Positions 37,486 through 46,034 of a stretch of DNA of 64,000 nucleotides are shown here, in pieces; the stretch's first letter is position 1; each line of letters opens with the position of its first letter. A program made the position numbers and the translations under genes. The stretch spans positions 29,834 through 93,833 of the forward strand of contig JAKUPN010000004.1 of the NCBI GenBank assembly GCA_022449545.1. The letters run 5' to 3'. The notes under the pieces are model-generated. The model saw only the letters and a program-made list of their open reading frames with translations. It was not told the DNA's origin and made no database searches. This stretch comes from Alphaproteobacteria bacterium (GTDB lineage: Bacteria; Pseudomonadota; Alphaproteobacteria; UBA6615).

Positions 37486-38181
37486 TCAAACCTGTTTACT
37501 TCCTTTGCCCACTTCATAGTGACCTGTTACAAAATATGTATCTACGAAGACAGAGGGAGTAATTATAACTTCAGGATCTAGTTCATGTATCTGTACTTCT
37601 TCAGAAACCTCAACCACCGTTTGATCGGCAGCCATAGCCATAATTGGATTAAAATTTCTTGCTGATTTATTGAAAATTAAATTACCTCGTTTATCAGCTT
37701 TGTGAGCTTTTATCAGTGCTACATCTCCTCTAAGAGGGAGTTCTAACACATAATCCTTTCCGTCTACTTTGTGGATCTGTTTGCCTTCGGCTAAATCTGT
37801 TCCTACTGCTGTTGGCGTTAGGAAACCACCTAAACCAGCTCCGGCTGTTCTCATTCTTTCAGCCAAGGTTCCTTGGGGAACAATCTCAAGTTGCAGCTTT
37901 CCTGCATCATATAATTCTTTGAAGATAAAGGACTCTTTTGCCCAGGGAAAGGTGCATACTAACTTACTAACACATCCTTCATCCATTAGACGTGCCACAC
38001 CAGACCGATCGGTCCCTGCATTGTTTGTAACTATTGTTAGATCTTTTATTTTGTTATCACAAACTCCATCAATTAAAATTTCAGGAACTCCAGGAGGCCC
38101 AAAACCGCCAATCAATACTGTAGCTCCGTCTACTACAATGTTAACTGCATCTTCCAGGGATTCGGCTCGTTTATTTTTCAT
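37486..38181 (-). CDS. CoA-transferase subunit A
   Basis: Alpha subunit (231 aa) of the same CoA-transferase. The oxyanion motif GGFGPPGVPE is at residues 22-31, and TDLAEGKQIHKVDGKDYVLE and KADKRGNLIFNKSARNFNP are typical of the 3-oxoacid/3-oxoadipate branch. It begins seven bases after the DUF35 gene stop. Substrate is not fixed; succinyl-CoA is the usual donor for relatives. Confidence 0.88.
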   Translation of the reverse strand: MKNKRAESLEDAVNIVVDGATVLIGGFGPPGVPEILIDGVCDNKIKDLTIVTNNAGTDRSGVARLMDEGCVSKLVCTFPWAKESFIFKELYDAGKLQLEIVPQGTLAERMRTAGAGLGGFLTPTAVGTDLAEGKQIHKVDGKDYVLELPLRGDVALIKAHKADKRGNLIFNKSARNFNPIMAMAADQTVVEVSEEVQIHELDPEVIITPSVFVDTYFVTGHYEVGKGSKQV

Positions 38182-38188
38182 AAAAAAA

Positions 38189-38581
38189 TCAATCTATAGG
38201 AGTGAAGTATGGCATAAGTTTTCCGTCGATATCATCTCTAAAAATTACTTTAACCTGTTTGCCAACGGAAACATCTTTTTCCCCGAAATTTATTATCTCG
38301 CTCATCATTCTATAATCTTCATCTAAGTCAATTAAGGCAACAATATAGGGAACTTTATCCTTATACTTAGGCGGGGCTCGGTAGACGGTCGTACAGGCGT
38401 AAATTTTACCTAGCCCAGATGAAACTTTCCAACAAATATCAGAACTACCGCACGCTGGACAAATAGATCGTGGATAAAAGATTGAACTTTTGCAGCCATT
38501 ACAGAGTTGATATCTTAATTCACTATTAGAGACACCATCCCAATAGTGAATAGAATCTGGATCGGGCAGTTCTTCAGGCAT
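38189..38581 (-). CDS. DUF35 OB-fold acyl-CoA-binding protein
   Basis: A 130-residue protein with an N-terminal zinc ribbon (Cys27, Cys30, Cys41, Cys44) and a C-terminal OB fold. This is the DUF35 layout. DUF35 proteins pair with thiolase-fold enzymes; in steroid side-chain degradation ChsH2 uses its DUF35 part to bind the Ltp2 aldolase. The neighbouring upstream gene is thiolase-like, so the two probably form a complex here. Confidence 0.86.
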   Translation of the reverse strand: MPEELPDPDSIHYWDGVSNSELRYQLCNGCKSSIFYPRSICPACGSSDICWKVSSGLGKIYACTTVYRAPPKYKDKVPYIVALIDLDEDYRMMSEIINFGEKDVSVGKQVKVIFRDDIDGKLMPYFTPID

Positions 38582-38598
38582 TGTTTATCCTTCTTCTT

Positions 38599-39744
38599 TT
38601 ACTCAAGACCTAAAATACATGTACTATTTGAGGATAGAACACCTCCGGTGCCGCTAGCCAGGGCGAGTGTTGCATTTGGCACTTGACGCTCTCCACATTC
38701 ATTTCTCAGTTGGCGAACAGATTCTATCAGTAAAAAGATGCCATATTGACCTGGGTGACAATAAGATAATCCTCCTCCATTAGTATTTAATGGGAACTCT
38801 CCGCCAGGCGCCGTTCGTGCATTGCTTACGAAATCACCACTTGTTCCTGGTTTACAAAACCCCAGAGATTCTAGGGTGAGGAGAACGGTTATAGTGAAAG
38901 AATCATAAATTTCTACCACATCGAGCTGGTCATGATTTATGCCTGCCATTTTGAATGCTCTTTTACCGGATTCTTTAGCAGGGGAAATCGTTAGGTCTGG
39001 CATTTCAGATATCTGTGCATGTGAATGGGATTCACCCTGTCCTAGTAACCAAATCGGTGCTTTTGGAATTGTTTTTGCAATTTCGGGGCTCACAACTACT
39101 ACACAGCCTCCTCCATCAGTTACTAAACAGCAATCCAATCTGTGCAGAGGAGAGGCAATCATTTCTGAGCTTAAAACATCTTCTATGGTAAGCTGTTCAC
39201 GTCTATAAGCAGCAGGATTTAATTTTGCCCATTCTCTAGTTGATACAGCTAATTCAGCTAGCTGTTCTGGCTTAGTCCCATATTGTGCCATATGCCTTGA
39301 GGCTGCCAGCGCGTAAGCTCCAACTGGTATGGGAAGACCGTAAGGTGTTTCATATTGATAGCCTAGGTCGGCGTGCGCCTCAAAAATCCTTCTTTCACGT
39401 CGTGATCTTTGTGTGCTTCCATAGAGTATTACGGCAACCTTGCAAAGTCCTGCTTTGATTGCGGCAGCTGCGTGGCCTAGATGAAATTCAAAAGAAGCAC
39501 CCCCTACAGAGGTGTTATCAGAATAACTTGGCTGTATTCCAAGATATTCTGATATCTGGAGTTGCGGTAATCTTCCCCAATTACCACTACTAAAGACTGC
39601 ATCAACGTCGGTTTTTTCTAGACCAGCCTCGGCAAGAGCAGCAACCATTGCCTCAGCTTGTAAGGTTAAAACAGTCGAGTCTGGAACAACTCCAAGACGG
39701 GATTCTGCTACACCTGCAATTGCACAAGATTTCTTTAAAGTCAC
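38599..39744 (-). CDS. thiolase-fold protein without catalytic cysteines (SCP2/Ltp2-like)
   Basis: Thiolase-superfamily protein of 381 residues. The nucleophilic cysteine position reads SVGGASFEFH (79-88), so cysteine is replaced by glycine. The second cysteine, normally in a CxGGG motif, is replaced within ASGTGG (363-368). The catalytic His is retained in CHPG (His330). Such proteins cannot act as standard thiolases. Known relatives are Ltp2-type retro-aldolases that act with a DUF35 partner on CoA-bound hydroxyacids. The gene is 17 bases upstream of the DUF35 gene in the same direction. Retro-aldol cleavage is inferred, not shown. Confidence 0.83.
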   Translation of the reverse strand: MTLKKSCAIAGVAESRLGVVPDSTVLTLQAEAMVAALAEAGLEKTDVDAVFSSGNWGRLPQLQISEYLGIQPSYSDNTSVGGASFEFHLGHAAAAIKAGLCKVAVILYGSTQRSRRERRIFEAHADLGYQYETPYGLPIPVGAYALAASRHMAQYGTKPEQLAELAVSTREWAKLNPAAYRREQLTIEDVLSSEMIASPLHRLDCCLVTDGGGCVVVVSPEIAKTIPKAPIWLLGQGESHSHAQISEMPDLTISPAKESGKRAFKMAGINHDQLDVVEIYDSFTITVLLTLESLGFCKPGTSGDFVSNARTAPGGEFPLNTNGGGLSYCHPGQYGIFLLIESVRQLRNECGERQVPNATLALASGTGGVLSSNSTCILGLE

Positions 39745-39766
39745 TTCTTTAGACTTACTTGAACTG

Positions 39767-40999
39767 TTATTCTGCTGCTACGGCAAAGTCAGGTATTTCA
39801 AGTTCAGGAAGCACTTTAGTCATAAATAACTCTATTTCCTCCAGCAAGTCGTCTTTTGGTTGTTGTGCCCAATGAAATATTAAAGTGATGTATTCTGCAG
39901 GAACTTGTTCATAAGTGTTGCGCCACTGTTTTATTGATTCTTCAACAGTTCCTCCAACAAAAAAACCAGAATCTTTTATATCTTGAATATGTTCTCTGTC
40001 AGATTTTCCTCCTTGTGGCCAATATGGAAAGAAGGGGCCATAAAAGTTTTTGTATATATCTAAATCGTATTCAAGGAGTTTACGGTCATAGTCCTCAGAT
40101 GTCTTAGTAATATGTGGCCATCTAACTACATTTTGTTGCTGGCCTCGAATAAGATGTCGACCATATTTTTTTGATTCCTCTACATACAGATCTATAAATT
40201 CTGTCATGCCTTCTGTCGTCATAAAATAAGTTGGATTCAGGTTGTTCTTAGCACAGAAACGAATTGCTTCAGGACTTTTATTGACCGCTACAAAAACTGG
40301 AGGACGAGGTTTTTGATATGGTTTTGGCACTACACTAATTCGTTGTACAGCACCATTTTCATCTATTTCACCTTCAACACCTGCTTCACGAGCAATTTTC
40401 CAAGCTGGATAGTCTTCTACTCCAGTTTCCAGAGGATAAGGGGCCTGATAATGCTTTCCTTCAAGGCGTACAGATTCTTCCTGCCAGCATTTGAGAAGCA
40501 TTTCAACACGTTCCTCAAAAATTTCACGGTTTCTTTTGTCATCGTCTGTACCATGAATTGTGGTAGCTGGAGTCTCACTAAATTGACCTATAACATTTGT
40601 CCATCTTTTCTGATAACCTCTTGCCACACCGCAGAAAAAGCGTCCTTTCGATAAGTGATCAATTATTGCAGTTTCCTCAGCAACCCTTACTGGGTCGCGG
40701 GTTGCCATAACATAACCCAGTGCTCCTACATGAATTTTGCTAGTTTGGGAGGCCCAGTGAGCATTTAAGATTCCCGGATTGGGACCTATCTCATATCCTT
40801 CCGAGTGAAGGTGATGTTCTATTGTGGACATTCCCCACACGCCCATTTCTTCACAGGCTTTAACTATATCTGTCCATTCATGAACTATCCACTGGTATGT
40901 ATCCGCATTATTTCCCATTCCTCGGTTTTCTTTACGACCTTCTTCTCCATCAGATGGGAACATCGGATAAAGTTGTACTATAACTTTAGGTAGTGCCAT
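39767..40999 (-). CDS. LLM-class flavin-dependent monooxygenase
   Basis: Luciferase-like monooxygenase (410 aa). Family features visible are STIEHHLHSEGYEIGPNP near 60-77, the VMATRDPVRVAEETAIIDHLSKGR stretch in two parts, and GVARGYQKRW. These are F420/FMN-dependent TIM barrels that oxidise organic substrates, often with a separate flavin reductase, not seen here. It is placed 22 bases upstream of the thiolase-like gene and is probably co-transcribed; it may begin the pathway by oxidising the substrate. Confidence 0.86.
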   Translation of the reverse strand: MALPKVIVQLYPMFPSDGEEGRKENRGMGNNADTYQWIVHEWTDIVKACEEMGVWGMSTIEHHLHSEGYEIGPNPGILNAHWASQTSKIHVGALGYVMATRDPVRVAEETAIIDHLSKGRFFCGVARGYQKRWTNVIGQFSETPATTIHGTDDDKRNREIFEERVEMLLKCWQEESVRLEGKHYQAPYPLETGVEDYPAWKIAREAGVEGEIDENGAVQRISVVPKPYQKPRPPVFVAVNKSPEAIRFCAKNNLNPTYFMTTEGMTEFIDLYVEESKKYGRHLIRGQQQNVVRWPHITKTSEDYDRKLLEYDLDIYKNFYGPFFPYWPQGGKSDREHIQDIKDSGFFVGGTVEESIKQWRNTYEQVPAEYITLIFHWAQQPKDDLLEEIELFMTKVLPELEIPDFAVAAE

Positions 41000-41112
41000 A
41001 ACTGATTTCTCCCAATTTCTAATTTACTAGATACTAACGGAACTTAGTGGTAATTAAGAAATATAAATTAATTATACTTATTATTTAAAAGACATATAGG
41101 CTCTTTCATTAC

Positions 41113-42276
41113 CTAATTTATACCAGCTGGATCAAGGCCAAATATTTCAGCAGCCCAATCAGACATTACGTCACCTATTAATTGACGGTTGTCTACTTGG
41201 CAATGCTCTGCTCCACCTTCCTCGAGAGTAAATATTTTTAATTTGCGTTGTGGGCTATTTATAGCTTCTTCGTATGTCCTCTCTGCATCGGATACTGGTA
41301 CTTGTCGATCATTTTCTCCGTGAGCTATGAGTATAGGGCAAGTAATTTTTTGAACTATTCCTTTAAGGGTCATTTTTTTTGCCACTTTTAAAGCATCTTC
41401 AGGCGTATTTTGGCCAGTGACCCACATGCCATGGCTTACAACATCAGTGACCGAGGGAGCAGCTAAAACTTTATTTGCAGCACTTTCAAATATTGGACCA
41501 AAATCATATAAGGCTCCCCATGCTATGCAGCACTTTAAGCGTTTTTCAAAAGCTGCGGCTCGCGGAGCATAATAGCCCCCCAAACTATTACCAGAGAGCC
41601 CAATTTTCTCTGTATCTACATCTTTTCGAGTTTCCACATAGTCTACTAATGCTTTAACACAATGTTCAGTTTCGTGATCGGTGGCCAGATTATGCAAACG
41701 TAAAGCACCTCCTGCTCCAGGCTGGTCAGCAATCAGCATATGCATTCCACGCTTTCTGTACTCTTCACTTATTAAAGGGTGTTGGAATTCTTTTACAGAG
41801 TCAAACCCTTGTATGTGTATCATGGTCGGTGCAGGATCTTTTACATTTGATTTCACAAACATGCAGGGTATAGCACCCCCCTTATAGGGTACGTCTATAT
41901 ATTCAACGGGCTCTCTTGTTAATTCCCGTGCCATTCGAAAGATTTTTATTCCTCGCAGATACGTTCTAAGTTTTCGGGCATCATTGTGATGAAGAAAACG
42001 TTCAGCCCGAAGAAAATATAAGCCAGCACGATGAAATTTTCTTGCAGCTGTTAAAGGATGTCCTTCATTTAAATCCTCATTGCCAAGTCGCTCGACTTTT
42101 TCAGCTAATTTCATAAAAGATTCGTGCCAGGCCTCGTTAGCTGCTGTTTTATCGCCTCCAGCTAAATGTCTGACTTCTCTTAGGGCTTCTTCTGGTTCAC
42201 TTATAGTTCCAACTTCATCGAAAAGCGGAGCCGTAGTGAGGCTCCACGCATAATTATCTGGAAAGTATTCAAACAT
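41113..42276 (-). CDS. alpha/beta hydrolase (C-C hydrolase or esterase type)
   Basis: Alpha/beta hydrolase of 387 residues with an N-terminal helical domain of about 125 residues. The nucleophile is Ser231 in GLSGNSLGG; the acid is Asp323 in HGENDRQVP and the histidine is His358 in GAEHCQ. This layout, with a long helical lead and a GAEHCQ end, resembles the DUF1100/FrsA and 2,6-dihydroxypseudooxynicotine hydrolase group. Some of these cleave C-C bonds. It is 113 bases upstream of the LLM gene, so it could belong to the same catabolic unit. Confidence 0.83.
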   Translation of the reverse strand: MFEYFPDNYAWSLTTAPLFDEVGTISEPEEALREVRHLAGGDKTAANEAWHESFMKLAEKVERLGNEDLNEGHPLTAARKFHRAGLYFLRAERFLHHNDARKLRTYLRGIKIFRMARELTREPVEYIDVPYKGGAIPCMFVKSNVKDPAPTMIHIQGFDSVKEFQHPLISEEYRKRGMHMLIADQPGAGGALRLHNLATDHETEHCVKALVDYVETRKDVDTEKIGLSGNSLGGYYAPRAAAFEKRLKCCIAWGALYDFGPIFESAANKVLAAPSVTDVVSHGMWVTGQNTPEDALKVAKKMTLKGIVQKITCPILIAHGENDRQVPVSDAERTYEEAINSPQRKLKIFTLEEGGAEHCQVDNRQLIGDVMSDWAAEIFGLDPAGIN

Positions 42277-42294
42277 GTTTTGCTTGCTCTCTTA

Positions 42295-43476
42295 CTAAGG
42301 TTTACTTGCAGCTTTGAGTCTAGCTAAGCCGGCATCCAAATCAGATATTAGGTTCTCAGTATGCTCCAAACCGATATGCAGCCTTAATAGGGTGCCTTCT
42401 GGAGCCCATTTTGTAGCTGACCTTATAGGAGAGCCAGGAAGGATCAAGGATTCATAGCCTCCCCAACTGGCACCCATGGCAAATAGATCCATTTCATCCA
42501 GCATTGCCCCCAATGATATATCATCATAATGTTTATCGAGAATAATAGAAAACAGACCTGTCGATCCAAGAAAATCTCTCTTCCATAATTCGTGTCCCGG
42601 ATGGCTTTCCAGGGCAGGGTAAAGAACCTGGCTGATCTCTTCTCTGCTTTCCAACCAGCGAGCGACAACTAATGCGTTTTCCTGATGCTGATTTAATCGA
42701 ACTCCTAGAGTGCGAAGCCCTCTAAGAGCTAGATAGCAGTCATCAGGTGCTGCATGTTGTCCAGAGGATCTAAAACCGCGATAAACAGTTTCGTAATGTT
42801 TATCCGTGGTTACTAATATTCCTAACATGGCATCAGAATGCCCAACTATATATTTAGTAGCTGCGTGAATAGATATATCCACTCCCATATCAAAAGATTT
42901 AAAGAAGAGGGGTGTCCCCCATGTGTTGTCATGCATCAATACAGCCCCATGTTCGTGAGTTATTTCTGAAATAGCAGGGATATCTTGCATTTCGAAGCTA
43001 AGTGATCCAGGGGTTTCAGCATAGACCACTTTGGTGTTTTTTTTCATAAGGTTAGATATATTTTTGCCTATTGTGGGGTCGAAAAAGGTGGTTTCAACGC
43101 CATATTTGGCAAGGACGTTTAGACAAAAAGATCTGGCTGGGTTATAGGCACTATCAGTCATTAAAACGTGATCGCCAGCTTCTGTGAAAGACATTAGTGC
43201 AACCGTAATGGCACCTAAACCTGATGAAGTAGCAAAAGCTTTATCTCCTCCCTCTAACAAAGCAGTGGCGTTTTCGAGTGATTTTTGAGTCGGGGTTCCC
43301 ATACGTCCATAAACAATATCTTTCATAGGATCACGGGTTCGCCAGTCCGCCAAAGTTGGTGATAGTACTGTCGAGGCGTGGTAGACGGGTGGGTTTACAA
43401 TTCCAAAGTTAGATTCTGGGTCACGACCTCCGCTAATGAGTTTTGTTTCATCATGTGTTTTGTTTTCTTTTTTCAC
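42295..43476 (-). CDS. metC: cystathionine beta-lyase (PLP, trans-sulfuration family)
   Basis: Cys/Met metabolism PLP enzyme, 393 aa. The PLP lysine is Lys208 in IHAATKYIVGHSD. YGR at 56-58 holds phosphate on the partner subunit, and SGLGAI is near 85. The LFAMGASWGGYESL segment resembles the cystathionine beta-lyase branch. The reaction would be cystathionine to homocysteine, pyruvate and ammonia. It starts three bases after the sulfurtransferase stop, in a sulfur operon with cysK and sseA. Gamma-lyase activity is an alternative. Confidence 0.85.
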   Translation of the reverse strand: MKKENKTHDETKLISGGRDPESNFGIVNPPVYHASTVLSPTLADWRTRDPMKDIVYGRMGTPTQKSLENATALLEGGDKAFATSSGLGAITVALMSFTEAGDHVLMTDSAYNPARSFCLNVLAKYGVETTFFDPTIGKNISNLMKKNTKVVYAETPGSLSFEMQDIPAISEITHEHGAVLMHDNTWGTPLFFKSFDMGVDISIHAATKYIVGHSDAMLGILVTTDKHYETVYRGFRSSGQHAAPDDCYLALRGLRTLGVRLNQHQENALVVARWLESREEISQVLYPALESHPGHELWKRDFLGSTGLFSIILDKHYDDISLGAMLDEMDLFAMGASWGGYESLILPGSPIRSATKWAPEGTLLRLHIGLEHTENLISDLDAGLARLKAASKP

Positions 43477-43479
43477 TCT

Positions 43480-44331
43480 TTAAACCTCTATTGTGGTATC
43501 ATCACTACTACCCCATTCAGTCCACGATCCATCATAAACAGAATGATTATCACGTCCAATTAGATGCAGCCCAAGTGCAAGCACACAAGCTGTGATGCCA
43601 GAGCCACAACTCGTTATTATGGTTTTATCCTTAGTTGCTCCTATTGCGTCAAAAGAATTTTTTAAGCTCTGAGTGTCAGCAAAAGAACCAGTATTGGCAT
43701 TAATAATTTCATTGAAGGGAAGGTTTTTTGATCCTGGTATATGTCCTGATTTGACTCCAGGTCTAAATTCAGGTTCTGATCCACTGAATCTATTTGAAGA
43801 ACGTGCGTCAATTACTAAACATTTTTTTGTTTTTAAGTTTTCTTTTAATTGAAGTTTAGAGGCTACAGTGCCTTTATTCAGTTTTGCTTTAAATGTTCCA
43901 GGTTTAATTTTCGTCAGCTCTCTGCTTATTGGACGATTTTCTTTTAACCATAAATTGAACCCGCCTGATAAAATAGATACATTGCTGTGTCCGAAGGCAC
44001 GGAACATCCACCAAACTCTTGGCGCAGAAAACAATCCTTCAAAATCATATACGATGACTTGATTGCTGTTGGAAATTCCTAACTCTTCTACGCAACAAGA
44101 AAAATATTCAGATGATGGTAACATGTGAGGCAAAGAAGAGTTTTTGTCTGATATTTCGTCAATATCAAAATATCTAGCTCCAGGTATGTGCTGTAAATTA
44201 AATTCTTTTAAACCACTACGACCTGTAGGAGGTAAATGCCATGATCCATCGAGAATTCGTAGATTGGGATCTTTAATATTTTCTTCCAACCAAGAAGTTG
44301 AAACAAGTGCAGAGTTATTAATATTTGTCAT
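43480..44331 (-). CDS. sseA: 3-mercaptopyruvate sulfurtransferase
   Basis: Two-domain rhodanese of 283 residues. The active-site loop in the second domain is CGSGITA with nucleophilic Cys242; the CGxGxTA form is that of mercaptopyruvate sulfurtransferases, not thiosulfate rhodaneses (CRxGx[R/T]). The first domain has a degenerate loop with no cysteine at the usual place (DFEGLFSAPRVW). It would move sulfur from mercaptopyruvate to an acceptor, fitting its place between cysteine synthase and the beta-lyase. Confidence 0.88.
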   Translation of the reverse strand: MTNINNSALVSTSWLEENIKDPNLRILDGSWHLPPTGRSGLKEFNLQHIPGARYFDIDEISDKNSSLPHMLPSSEYFSCCVEELGISNSNQVIVYDFEGLFSAPRVWWMFRAFGHSNVSILSGGFNLWLKENRPISRELTKIKPGTFKAKLNKGTVASKLQLKENLKTKKCLVIDARSSNRFSGSEPEFRPGVKSGHIPGSKNLPFNEIINANTGSFADTQSLKNSFDAIGATKDKTIITSCGSGITACVLALGLHLIGRDNHSVYDGSWTEWGSSDDTTIEV

Positions 44332-44362
44332 AAGGAATCAACTATAAGTTATTGTAATAAAA

Positions 44363-45364
44363 TTAATTAGACCATGGTGGGGTGGGTAAGTTTTTTTCTC
44401 TTAAAAATTCTGTGTTGAATATTTTTGACGAATAACGATGTGCTCCATCACATAAGATTGTTACGATCGTATGTCCTGGGCCCATATCATTTGCCATTCT
44501 AATTGCTCCTGCGACGTTTACTGCGCTTGATGTACCAAGACTCAGCCCCTCCTGAGTAATTAAATCAAAAAGAATTGGTAACATTTCTTCGTCAGGAATT
44601 TGGTACGGCATGTCGACCAATAGCTCCTCAAGATTTGCGGTAATCCTTCCTTGTCCAATTCCTTCAGTAATTGAGGACCCTTCAGATTTTAGCTCTCCAT
44701 TTACATAATAATTATAAAGAGCGGCACCCATAGGGTCCGCTAAACCTGTCTGAACAGTTCCGGACTGTTCTTTAAGGTATTTGCTGGTACCAGCAAGTGT
44801 GCCTCCGGTTCCCACAGCGCAGATAAATCCATCTATGGTGCCTTCAGTTTGTTTCCAGATCTCTGGGCCAGTAGTTTCGTAATGGCCTTGCCTATTTGCA
44901 AGGTTGTCAAACTGATTAGCCCAGATAGCTCCATGAGCTTCCTTTTCGTTTAATTCCTCAGCCAGACGGCCTGAGTATTTTATATAATTATCGTCATTAC
45001 TATATGGCACCGCTGGAACTTCTATTAGCTCTGCCCCGGCCTGTCTTAGGGCGTTCTTTTTCTCTTGAGTTTGGGTTTCTGGGATTACTATTACTGTTTT
45101 GTAGCCGCGAGCATTTGCTACATGGGCTATGCCAATTCCTGTGTTACCAGCTGTTCCTTCTACAATAGTACCTCCTGGCAGCAATTTTCCATTTTTTTCA
45201 GCATCTTTTATTATCGCCCAAGCAGCTCTATCCTTAACAGATCCAGCAGGATTCAAGAACTCAGCTTTACCTAGTATCTGACAACCCGTAGTTTCTGAAG
45301 GGCCAATTAGTCGAATTAGAGGGGTGTTTCCTATTGACCCTACAACCCCGTCGCGGATATCCAT
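44363..45364 (-). CDS. cysK: cysteine synthase
   Basis: PLP-dependent O-acetylserine sulfhydrylase family, 333 aa. The PLP lysine is Lys44 in GSVKDRAAW. TAGNTG (71-76) binds the substrate carboxylate and VGTGGTLAGTS holds the PLP phosphate. The start has a strong GGGGGAGA site. It opens the minus-strand sulfur operon. The sequence features also fit a CBS-like branch, but the absence of a regulatory domain and the neighbours favour cysteine synthesis. Confidence 0.88.
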   Translation of the reverse strand: MDIRDGVVGSIGNTPLIRLIGPSETTGCQILGKAEFLNPAGSVKDRAAWAIIKDAEKNGKLLPGGTIVEGTAGNTGIGIAHVANARGYKTVIVIPETQTQEKKNALRQAGAELIEVPAVPYSNDDNYIKYSGRLAEELNEKEAHGAIWANQFDNLANRQGHYETTGPEIWKQTEGTIDGFICAVGTGGTLAGTSKYLKEQSGTVQTGLADPMGAALYNYYVNGELKSEGSSITEGIGQGRITANLEELLVDMPYQIPDEEMLPILFDLITQEGLSLGTSSAVNVAGAIRMANDMGPGHTIVTILCDGAHRYSSKIFNTEFLREKNLPTPPWSN

Positions 45365-45442
45365 CTCTCCCCCCTTTATGTTAACTTATTAGAGCAGGTA
45401 ATTTTTCTAGAATAAATGTCGAGATAGGAGCTTGCAAGTAGG

Positions 45443-46012
45443 TTATCTCACAGGTCTCTCAGGTCCACGGCCCCTAAAGGCATCAATAAAAAATGCAGCT
45501 CTAATATCTAATTGTGGTAACTCTAGGCGATGTTGCCATGCCGTTAGAACTAATTTCTTTCCCAAGCCTTTAGAAGGAACAGCTATGACGCCATCAAAAT
45601 CTCCCGTATAGCGATCTACCCAGCTGCGTATTTTTTCAATATCATTTTTTCTGGGCTCGTCAAAATAAATTACAATATTTCCGTGTTCTAGTGAATGAAC
45701 TAATTTTTCGAGTGGTTGGATTTTTTTATAAAAACCCGGGGCAGTGGGGTAGGGGTAGTGAGGGCCTGAAGTAGGGTATTGAGTCCCATAATCAACTTTT
45801 GATTCAACGTGATCTCTTCCTTTTGAAAGTTCTTTTTGAATGTCTTTATAAGCGGGATGATTTTGGTCGTATTTATATGGCTCGTATTGACCTTTACCAT
45901 GCATGCCACCGTACCTATTGAACTGGGCTTCAACGTTTTTGCTTTGAAAGACAGCTATAAAAAATAAAGAAAGCACAATAACTTTCGATAAGTTCACTAT
46001 ATAAACTTTCAC
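45443..46012 (-). CDS. DUF3105 exported protein
   Basis: A 189-residue protein with a signal peptide (cleavage near residue 29, VEA before QF). The DUF3105 core is clear: YPTSGPHYPYPTAPGFY and LVHSLEHGNIVIYF, with several conserved histidines, then a rhodanese-free alpha/beta end. The histidines could bind a metal. The family has no assigned function. It lies 22 bases downstream of the malonyl-CoA decarboxylase gene in the same direction. Confidence 0.82.
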   Translation of the reverse strand: MKVYIVNLSKVIVLSLFFIAVFQSKNVEAQFNRYGGMHGKGQYEPYKYDQNHPAYKDIQKELSKGRDHVESKVDYGTQYPTSGPHYPYPTAPGFYKKIQPLEKLVHSLEHGNIVIYFDEPRKNDIEKIRSWVDRYTGDFDGVIAVPSKGLGKKLVLTAWQHRLELPQLDIRAAFFIDAFRGRGPERPVR

Positions 46013-46034
46013 TTAAAACCTCCGTCACATTTTA

